Shown here: positions 27,301 through 32,421 of the stretch, piece after piece
Position numbering within the stretch: position 1 is the first letter of the stretch
Layout of the letters: the number at the start of each line of letters is the position of its first letter
Assembly: GCA_019636275.1 (NCBI GenBank)
Contig: JAHBXY010000106.1
Coordinates: 1-32,421, forward strand
From: Planctomycetota bacterium
GTDB taxonomy: Bacteria; Planctomycetota; J058
Direction: 5' to 3'
DNA: 32,421 bases
Notes under the pieces: model-generated
Databases searched by the model: none
The model's input: only the letters and a program-made list of their open reading frames with translations
Told to the model about the DNA's origin: nothing
Program-made: the position numbers and the translations under genes

Positions 27301-30300
27301 TCGGCGACGCGGCGCTGGGGCCGGTGGTCCTGGCCGACCGCACGGGCGAGCTCCTCGGGCTCGACCTCGCCCGCGCCGAGGGGCTGTCGCTCGGGCCCGA
27401 CGGCTTCTACGTGGCCGACCTGGACGTGCGTCGCCCCCGCGCGCGGGTCGTCCGCATCGGCCCGGCGGCGCTCCGGGTGGCGGGCCTGTGGGTCGAGGCG
27501 GACGAGGCCGCGCCGGACGCGGCCAACGGGGCGGCCGGCCCGCCCGGGCAGGCGCTCCAGGACCTGCCGCCGGTCACGATCGAGCGGGCGCGGGTGACCG
27601 GGCTCGAGCTCGAGTGGACGGACCTCGTCACCACCCCCCCCGTCGAGGCGCAGCCGGTCGTCGTCGACCTCGTGGCCCACGACCTCACGACCCGGGCCGA
27701 CCTCCCGGTGGGCGACGTGCGGCTCGTCGCCTCGGCCCCCGGCGCGGTCGACCGCCTCCTCCTGGGCGGTCGGGTCGGGCTCGGGCCGGAGCGGGCGCAG
27801 GCCCGGCTTGAGCTCGACGCGCGCGGGGTGCGCGGCGCCGGCCTCCGGGCCTACGTCCCGGCGCTGGCGCTCGAGGACGGGCGCGTGCGCGGCGCCCTGG
27901 AGGTCGACCTGCGCCGGCTCGACGAGCGCGCGTCCGCCCTGCAGGTGGAGCTCGAGGACCTGACCGTGCACGACGGCGAGCGGCTCCTCCTCGACGCGCC
28001 GACCGTCGTCCTCGACGCCCCCCGCCTCGACCCGGCGCGCCGCCTGCGGGTCGCGCGCGCCGGCGGCCGCGTGGCCTTCGTCGAGGTCGGGCTCGACGGT
28101 GACGTCGTCCGCGTGGCCGGGGTCCCGGTCGTCACGCCGCGCGACCCGGGCGCGCCCCCGCCCGCGCCGGCGCCGCGCCCGGCGCCGGGGACGCCGCCGC
28201 CGCAGTGGCCGCTGATCCAGCTCGGCGCGGTGGAGGTCGTGGTCGACCGCCTGCGCGTCGTCGACGAGGCGGACGGCCGCGTCGTCGCCAGGGGGACCAG
28301 CCTGCGGCTGGCCACCCCCGACGAGCTCGAGCTCCTCGGGCCGCCCGGGCGCGAGCGCCCGCGGCCGCGGCTCGAGCTCAGCGGCGCGCTCGCGCCGCTG
28401 GCGCGCGAGGTGCGCCTGCGGCTCTCGGGCGACCCGCTGACGCCCGACCCGGAGCTCGAGCTCGAGCTCGAGGTCGAGGGGCTGCGCGGTCAGGGGCTCG
28501 TCGAGATGTCGCCGGCCCTGGCCGACCGCCTCGACGGCCGCGAGCTGCGCGACGGCCACCTGAGCCTGACCGCGCGCGTGGGCCTGCGCACCCGGCGCAC
28601 CGACCCGCTCGACTTCACCTTCGTCGAGCGCGGGTTCGGGGCGCGGATCGAGGTGAGCGGGCTCGCCCTGCGCGAGGGCGGCCCGCGCGGGCTGGCGCTC
28701 GTCCTCGTCGACGAGGTGTTCGCCGACATCGACCGGCTCTACCCGGGCGGGCAGCGCGTCGACGTGCGCGTGCTCGAGGTCCACCGCCCGCGCCTCACCG
28801 TCACGCGCGTCGCCGACGGCTGGCAGGTGGGCAACGTGGTGTTCAAGCCGGGGCCGGAGGAGCCGCCGCCGGAGGTCGAGGAGCCGGGGTTCGACCTGCA
28901 CGTGCGGCAGCTCGGGGTCGTCAACCTGTCGGGCACGTTCACCGACCGGACGGTCACGCCGCCCTTCGTCCTCCCGCTGCGCGGGGTCGAGCTCGACGTG
29001 GGCGGCCTCGACACGCCGTCGCTCCAGGGCCGCGCCCCGGCGCCGCGCCCGCTGAGCTTCAACCTCCTCGCCTTCTCGGGGCCGGTCGCCCTGCCGCCGC
29101 GGCCGCCGCGCGGGCTCGGGCGGCTCACGGGCGCGGTGCGCAGCGCGGTGCGGCTGATCGCGGGCGGGCGCCGGCGGCAGGAGATCGATCACCGCCCCCT
29201 GTTCGACGAGCTGAGCGCGCGCGGGGTGCTCAGCACCTACCCCGCGCTGACGGGGCGCATGAGCGCGAGCGTGCGCACCTTCGACGTGCGCGGCCTGATC
29301 GGGCTCGCCGCGGCGGGGGGCGTGGACGTCAGCGACGGCGTCGTCGACCTCGACCTGCGGATCGACTTCGAGGAGGGCGGCGCGGCCGACGCCCGGGTGG
29401 GGGCCGTGATCGAGGACCTGAGCCTGACCGAGCCCGACGACGGGCCGATCGCGCGCCTGCTCAAGGTGCCCGTCACGCTGGACACGTTCTTGTTCCTGCT
29501 CCGCGACGAGCGCGGGCGGATCCGGCTCGACGTCGAGACGGTCGTTCCGGCGGAGGGGATCGGCCGGGGCGCGATCGCGCGCGGCGTCGTGGAGGCGATC
29601 GGCCGCCAGACGGTCCGCGCCGGCGCGTCGGTCCCGTTCCGCGTGCTCCGGCCGGTGTGGTGGTTCCTCGACCTGATCACCCCGTTCGAGCTCTTCGGCT
29701 GGCGCGACCGCGACCTGGCGCCGATCGTCGTGGGCTTCGAGCCGGGGCGGGTCGACCTGGACCCGGCCTCCGTCCGGGCCCTGCAGCGGCTGTCGCGGCG
29801 GCTCGAGCGGCACCGCGACCTGTCGGTCCTCCTGCGTCACGAGCTCGGGCTGGCCGACGAGGAGCCGCTGCAGGAGATCACCCGTCCCGACCCCGCGCAG
29901 GACGAGGCGCTGGTGGCCCGGCTCCAGGGGCGGCGCGCGACGCTCCTCTGGCAGCGCGAGGACCTCGCCGCGCGCGCGCGCACGGCGTTCGCCGCCGGGC
30001 AGGGCATGGAGGCGCAGCGGGCGATCGCCCGCGTCCAGACGGTCGACGCCGACCTCGGGCGGCTCGAGCGCGCGCTGTTCGAGGCCGAGGACCGCCTCGG
30101 CAGCCGCACCGACCGCCTCGCCGACCGGCGGGCGCGGGCGGCGGCCAGGGCGCTGTCGGAGGCGCGCCTGGCGGTCGTGCAGGAGGTGCTCGGCGAGGAG
30201 AGCGGCCCCGACATCGCGCGGCGCGTGCGGCTCGGGCCGGCGCGTTACGTCGCCTCCGAGGAGACGCCCCACGGGGGCGTCGTCGTGGTCACGCCGCAGG

Positions 30301-30368
30301 TCCGGCTCGTCGACGAGGAGGTGCCCGAGGTGCCGCCGACGAACGCCAACGTCCGGGGCGGGCCGTGA
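24384..30368 (+). CDS. Giant AsmA-like / DUF748 envelope protein
   Basis: A 1994-residue protein. A Pro-rich cytoplasmic N-terminus (1-40) is followed by one transmembrane anchor (~45-68). 'LTTEDVSISLLGGEVQLSGV' then starts the AsmA/TamB/YhdP-type beta-strand groove: many 'L.L.gv.a...' repeats through ~1700. The C-terminal region has the DUF748 end, 'VVGFEPGRVDLDPASVRAL', and a helical/coiled segment ('RLQGRRATLLWQREDLAARA'), then 'QVRLVDEEVPEVPPTNANV'. AsmA-like proteins carry lipid between the inner and outer membranes. This one is unusually long. An acidic run, DTDDDDADDDDDE (390-402), is present. The ATG overlaps the previous stop, and its own stop overlaps the next GTG. Lipid transport is inferred from the family and the Gram-negative-like envelope genes. 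Confidence 0.88.
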   Translation: MSPSPRAHVPPSPDVGAPPPEPAAAPPPPAGARPRTPARVWLRRLLVVVGALTLLLAAVRLAAWILIPVALERVARAQGLDLTTEDVSISLLGGEVQLSGVRATARDGAPRVLSAEHVRADLALLPLLRGDVVLARVEVDGVDAVIDFGLRDHVELMAELDRALRDLLRRRAELDDPVEAAAQPETTGGPLRLDLPVEVRRLVVRHLRVRVIDPFVRPPVDVTLDVTGDLADLEVASRRPLRVALAVHGPGLVERLAASGIARLEPQRLEAALRVEATGLRPAPLRGWLDALGVAIAHEELALDVDAGLSLRPALDDPEEVSATITLDRLTATGDGQVVLAAERGQLELEALRAPGLRARRLELVGVRGRVARDPDAGRLDISGLSFPLDTDDDDADDDDDEVGPVVLRDVIVRDVEAVYHDAGVPGGLTLPVRIAEARLSGVDSRLPRQPGRLRATLSGEGVAGALDVRGDVWLFPPYQGAAIEVQGRGLTLEALGPALADAGLTPALRDGQLDGALRLIVDRTAVGTQVSALVEGLRLRDDGQDLLFLERLDAPSLHVDADAGRLGADRVVLRGPRLALRRDASGALHVGGFALTAPREAAEAATPRAEDVPSPVGLLRWRAQVGRLDVAGVSARFVDEATPGQPTLSLADAGLLVEGLDLSPDPAGEPPARLALWLSAPGVVDRLRVEGAADAAAGQLSVALEVTAEGITLADLAPHLAAAGLEPALEAGRLTASFAGDLARERGGGLRATGAITRARLTDGGAELLALSSLEARGLVLEPGGPEGEVALEGLELEALELPLRLEAGGGMALLGVRRAPGAEDAPTPGADAVRFGAPLIDLPRLELGGARVARVALRIADERRPGDDLRVEGALTVGALRFDPRQVAPAPPTPFSARLAAPGAADEVRLEGELQLAPDAVRLRAALEGAGLTDRFVASIPGLHTQDVRLDQGTLRLEAALDVARDGEALVGDAALGPVVLADRTGELLGLDLARAEGLSLGPDGFYVADLDVRRPRARVVRIGPAALRVAGLWVEADEAAPDAANGAAGPPGQALQDLPPVTIERARVTGLELEWTDLVTTPPVEAQPVVVDLVAHDLTTRADLPVGDVRLVASAPGAVDRLLLGGRVGLGPERAQARLELDARGVRGAGLRAYVPALALEDGRVRGALEVDLRRLDERASALQVELEDLTVHDGERLLLDAPTVVLDAPRLDPARRLRVARAGGRVAFVEVGLDGDVVRVAGVPVVTPRDPGAPPPAPAPRPAPGTPPPQWPLIQLGAVEVVVDRLRVVDEADGRVVARGTSLRLATPDELELLGPPGRERPRPRLELSGALAPLAREVRLRLSGDPLTPDPELELELEVEGLRGQGLVEMSPALADRLDGRELRDGHLSLTARVGLRTRRTDPLDFTFVERGFGARIEVSGLALREGGPRGLALVLVDEVFADIDRLYPGGQRVDVRVLEVHRPRLTVTRVADGWQVGNVVFKPGPEEPPPEVEEPGFDLHVRQLGVVNLSGTFTDRTVTPPFVLPLRGVELDVGGLDTPSLQGRAPAPRPLSFNLLAFSGPVALPPRPPRGLGRLTGAVRSAVRLIAGGRRRQEIDHRPLFDELSARGVLSTYPALTGRMSASVRTFDVRGLIGLAAAGGVDVSDGVVDLDLRIDFEEGGAADARVGAVIEDLSLTEPDDGPIARLLKVPVTLDTFLFLLRDERGRIRLDVETVVPAEGIGRGAIARGVVEAIGRQTVRAGASVPFRVLRPVWWFLDLITPFELFGWRDRDLAPIVVGFEPGRVDLDPASVRALQRLSRRLERHRDLSVLLRHELGLADEEPLQEITRPDPAQDEALVARLQGRRATLLWQREDLAARARTAFAAGQGMEAQRAIARVQTVDADLGRLERALFEAEDRLGSRTDRLADRRARAAARALSEARLAVVQEVLGEESGPDIARRVRLGPARYVASEETPHGGVVVVTPQVRLVDEEVPEVPPTNANVRGGP

Positions 30369-30958
30369 GCGGCGCGCGGGGGCCGGCCGTCCTCGTCGTC
30401 CTCGCCGTCCTCGCCGTCCTCGCCGGCTGCGCGGGCGGCGTGCGCCACACGACGACGGCCCGCACGCCGCAGGACATGCTCCGCCTGAGCCTGGCCGCCG
30501 AGCGGGCGGTGCTCGGGTTCGACCCGCGCCCGCTGCGCGGGCGGCTGGCCTGGGTCGAGGTGGCCGGGCTCGAGGACCTCGTCGAGCGGAGCTTCCTCCG
30601 CTCGGCCATGCGCGACCACCTCGCCTGGCACGACGTCCCCGCGGCGCGCACGCGCGCGGAGGCCGACGTGCTCGTCGAGGTGCGGGCCGCCGCGCTGGGC
30701 CCCTACGAGGCGGAGTTCAAGATCGGTCTGCCGCCCCTGCCGGTCCCGGTCGTGCCCGAGTCGTTCACGAACGTGATCACCCCCGACCTGAGCTACGGCT
30801 ACGAGATCAAGGACGGCTGGGCGGCGCTGGAGGTCTTCGTGCTCGACGCGCGCACCGGCGAGCGCGTGCTCGGCGCGCCGCGCCTGTGGGGGCGAGCCCA
30901 CCAGGGGCTCCGCCAGGACGTCTGGCCTGACGACGACGACGTCGCCAGGGACGACTGA
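30365..30958 (+). CDS. Small lipoprotein (DUF6655-like)
   Basis: A 197-residue protein from GTG 30365, overlapping the AsmA-like stop as GTGA. The signal 'VVLAVLAVLAGC' has its lipobox Cys at residue 22. 'TTTARTPQDMLRLSLAAERA' right after the signal resembles the 'tartateQlLlS.Av.rA' start of DUF6655-type lipoproteins of planctomycete-like bacteria. The rest alternates strands and helices ('ADVLVEVRAAALG', 'ALEVFVLDARTGERVLG'). It resembles conserved outer-membrane assembly-type lipoproteins in size, but no function is known. Its position makes it a likely outer-membrane partner of the AsmA-like protein. Confidence 0.82.
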   Translation: MSGARGPAVLVVLAVLAVLAGCAGGVRHTTTARTPQDMLRLSLAAERAVLGFDPRPLRGRLAWVEVAGLEDLVERSFLRSAMRDHLAWHDVPAARTRAEADVLVEVRAAALGPYEAEFKIGLPPLPVPVVPESFTNVITPDLSYGYEIKDGWAALEVFVLDARTGERVLGAPRLWGRAHQGLRQDVWPDDDDVARDD

Positions 30959-31019
30959 CGGCGAGGCAGGCCCACGAGGAACCCGAGACGGCCGCGAGCT
31001 GGCCTGGCACGGCCCGTGC

Positions 31020-31037
31020 CCCCTCCCGAGCGAGGGG
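31020..31037 (+). terminator. Possible terminator hairpin after the envelope operon
   Basis: CCCCTC (31020-31025) pairs with GAGGGG (31032-31037) around CCGAGC, 61 bases past the lipoprotein stop. There is no T-run. It precedes the HIT gene's own GGAGAGGAG leader. Confidence 0.3.
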
Positions 31038-31098
31038 CCCGCGCGGCGCGGCGAACGGCCGCCGGCGGGGACGCGCGCGCCCGGGAGAGGAGACCCAC

Positions 31099-31593
31099 GT
31101 GGCCTACGACCAGGGCAACCCCTTCGCGCGGATCCTCCGCGGCGAGCTGGCGTGCGAGAAGGTGTTCGAGAACGAGTTCGCGCTGGCGATCAACGACCAT
31201 GACCCGCAGGCGCCTTACCACGCGCTCGTGCTGGTCAAGGGCCACTACGAGACGCTGGAGCAGTTCAGCCGGGAGGCGGCGCCCGAGCAGCTCGCCGGCT
31301 TCTTCCGGGCGATCGGCGAGACGGCGGCGCGCCTGGGCGTGGACCGGACGGGCTACCGGGTGGTCGTGAACGCCGGCGACGACGCGGGCCAGCAGGTCCC
31401 GCACCTGCACGTGCACGTGCTCGGCGGTGGCGAGCTCGGGCCGCTCGTGGCCCGCGGCGGGGACACGGGCGCCCGCCGGGCGCGGACGAGCCGCCAGGCG
31501 CGCTCCATGCCGGGCGAGGCGGGCGAGCGCGGCGAGCGGCACCGGCCGGGCCGCGACCCGAAGTCGGCGCCGGCGGCCGGGCCGGACGCGTAG
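31099..31593 (+). CDS. HIT-family (HinT-like) nucleotide hydrolase
   Basis: A 164-residue protein from GTG 31099, with GGAGAGGAGA a few bases upstream. The His triad is 'VPHLHVHVLGG' (His102, 104, 106), with 'NPFARILRGELACEKVFENE' at the N-terminus and 'DHDPQAPYHALVLVKGHY' before the middle helix. HinT-type proteins hydrolyse purine nucleoside phosphoramidates or AMP-linked compounds. After residue ~120 the protein has an extra ~45-residue Arg/Gly/Pro-rich tail that is absent from typical HinT proteins (about 115 residues). It is probably disordered. The gene seems monocistronic. Confidence 0.92.
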   Translation: MAYDQGNPFARILRGELACEKVFENEFALAINDHDPQAPYHALVLVKGHYETLEQFSREAAPEQLAGFFRAIGETAARLGVDRTGYRVVVNAGDDAGQQVPHLHVHVLGGGELGPLVARGGDTGARRARTSRQARSMPGEAGERGERHRPGRDPKSAPAAGPDA

Positions 31594-31647
31594 CGGCACC
31601 CGCTTCGCTCCTTCGCGCGCCGGGGTGCACTGCTGGAGGGTGGTCGC

Positions 31648-32097
31648 GTGCTGATCCCGCAGAAGCTCGAGAGCGTCTACCAGCTCCTCCGCGCCACGCT
31701 CGGCGTGCTCACCGTGACCACGGGGCTCGACAAGTTCGTCGGCCTGCTGGCCGACTGGCGCTTCTACCTGGCGCCCGAGCTGCGCCGGATCGTGGGCGAG
31801 GGCGCCGTGGGCGTCGTGGCCACCGCCGGGGTGATCGAGCTCCTGATCGGCGTGGCGCTCCTCTCGGGCGCCACGCGGGCGTTCGGCTACGTGCTGTGCG
31901 GCTGGTTCGTGGTCACGGCCTGCAACCTGGTCGTCGGCGGCTGGTACGACCTGGCCCTCCGCGACCTGGCCCTGGCGGCGAGCGCCTTCAGCCTGGCGCG
32001 GCTGGCCTCGGCGCGGCGCGAGCCGCTGCCGGCGATCGACCGCGCACCCCCGACGCGGGCGCCGCGTCAGGCGCGGCGGGTGGCCACGACGAGGTAG
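31648..32097 (+). CDS. DoxX-like four-helix membrane protein
   Basis: A 149-residue protein from GTG 31648, preceded by GGAGGG. Hydrophobic segments lie near 15-35, 55-75 ('GVVATAGVIELLIGVALL'), 78-100 and 108-125. 'GLDKFVGLLADW' and 'YDLALRDLALAASAFSLARL' match the DoxX-like/DUF417-like pattern of small membrane proteins linked to redox balance and, in some bacteria, to thiosulfate oxidation. A role here cannot be assigned. The C-terminal ~20 residues are basic and cytoplasmic. Its end overlaps the convergent gene by 31 bases. Confidence 0.75.
   Translation: MLIPQKLESVYQLLRATLGVLTVTTGLDKFVGLLADWRFYLAPELRRIVGEGAVGVVATAGVIELLIGVALLSGATRAFGYVLCGWFVVTACNLVVGGWYDLALRDLALAASAFSLARLASARREPLPAIDRAPPTRAPRQARRVATTR
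32060..32078. terminator. Possible bidirectional terminator between convergent genes
   Basis: A perfect 7-bp stem, CGCCGCG / CGCGGCG, with loop TCAGG whose first bases are the convergent gene's stop codon. No T-run on either side. Confidence 0.3.
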
Positions 32098-32421
32098 TCG
32101 AAGCTGGCGGCGCCGCGGCCGCCGCCCAGCTCGCGCACGACGAGGCGGGCGGGCGAGCGCTCGGCCACGTAGAGGCCGGCGCAGTCGGCGGTCGGCGTGA
32201 CGTGCGCCGTGAGGCCGGCCTCGCGCGCGCGCGCCGTGAAGGCGCCCGGCAGCTCGATCACGGCCTCGCCGGCGACGAGGCGCGCGCTGCCGCGCACGGT
32301 GACCTCGTCGTCGGCGGTCGCCACGCGCTCGGTCGCCGGGGCGGCGACGGCGGCGGCCAGGCGCGAGGAGGCCCAGGCCACGACCTCGTCGTCGCTCTCG
32401 GCGACGCGCCGCGGCGGCGGG
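32067..32421 (-). CDS. Uncharacterised protein, C-terminal part (gene runs off the window)
   Basis: The frame is open to the window edge, so only the last ~117 residues are seen. 'VRGSARLVAGEAVIELPGAF', 'LTAHVTPTADCAGLYVAE' and 'RLVVRELGGGRGAASFDYLV' followed by VATRRA form a strand-rich domain. This pattern recurs, from memory, at the C-terminus of bacterial surface and tail-fibre-like proteins ('...YVTPEGDC.GLYV..r...gFeVrEl.gG.s...F.YrVVArR'). A surface or stalk protein is likely, but the N-terminal part that would show this is outside. It is convergent with the DoxX-like gene. Confidence 0.6.
   Translation of the reverse strand, partial: PPPRRVAESDDEVVAWASSRLAAAVAAPATERVATADDEVTVRGSARLVAGEAVIELPGAFTARAREAGLTAHVTPTADCAGLYVAERSPARLVVRELGGGRGAASFDYLVVATRRA

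Noticed and set aside
24282..30272. Very long open frame antisense to the AsmA-like gene (~2000 codons)
   Set aside because: At this GC content with GC-rich third positions, antisense frames stay open by chance. The translation is rich in Arg, Gln, His and Asp with no domain, while the + strand has clear family motifs.

Overview
The window is bacterial and very GC-rich: sampled 60-base rows in the flanks run near 80% G+C with almost every third codon position G or C. Tandem kinase/TPR proteins, a DUF6655-like lipoprotein, GTG starts and the 'LERRWKETGS' protein fragment suggest Planctomycetota, with Myxococcota as the main alternative. There is no rRNA, tRNA or CRISPR to fix the taxonomy.

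Layout. (1) 1-3694: the 3' part of an RND efflux adaptor overlapping a full inner-membrane RND pump gene. (2) About 3660-9850: a lower-GC segment (about 62% G+C in a sampled row) with a different codon style, read here as an acquired and partly decayed island. It holds a DUF4365 nuclease-like protein with a helical middle and a C-terminal Cys/His module; a convergent small protein carrying the same module; a soluble Ser/Thr kinase with a LIM-like double zinc module and leucine-rich repeats; a frameshifted relic; a tyrosine-recombinase tail without its catalytic tyrosine; and a ParE/RelE-type toxin with its antitoxin. Short direct repeats flank the kinase gene. (3) 9913-13836: a membrane Ser/Thr kinase with an N-terminal pseudokinase and a TPR-like C-terminal half, then an NTF2/SnoaL-like gene whose 5' end is partly duplicated. 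(4) 13826-17065: a sulfur module. A divergent pair consists of an ArsR-family repressor plus a spermidine-synthase-like protein on +, and a persulfide-dioxygenase/rhodanese/membrane fusion plus a TauE/SafE exporter on -. They share one palindromic operator-promoter. (5) 17066-17708: five copies of a ~140-bp tandem repeat. (6) 17709-22557: a UvrD/PcrA helicase with a probable frameshift near its C-terminus, then a GAF-PAS-GAF hybrid histidine kinase. (7) 22684-30958: a three-gene, translationally coupled envelope operon: a lipoprotein, a ~2000-residue AsmA/DUF748 protein and a second lipoprotein. (8) 31099-32421: a HIT protein, a DoxX-like membrane protein and the 3' end of a convergent gene.

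The strongest candidates for something undescribed are the zinc-module protein pair beside the zinc/LRR kinase in the island, the Cys-containing STCAVGG tail on the persulfide dioxygenase fusion, and the ~140-bp repeat family. The island's association with defence is inference from the DUF4365 fold and the decayed mobile-element context. No known defence system is recognised by its full gene set.
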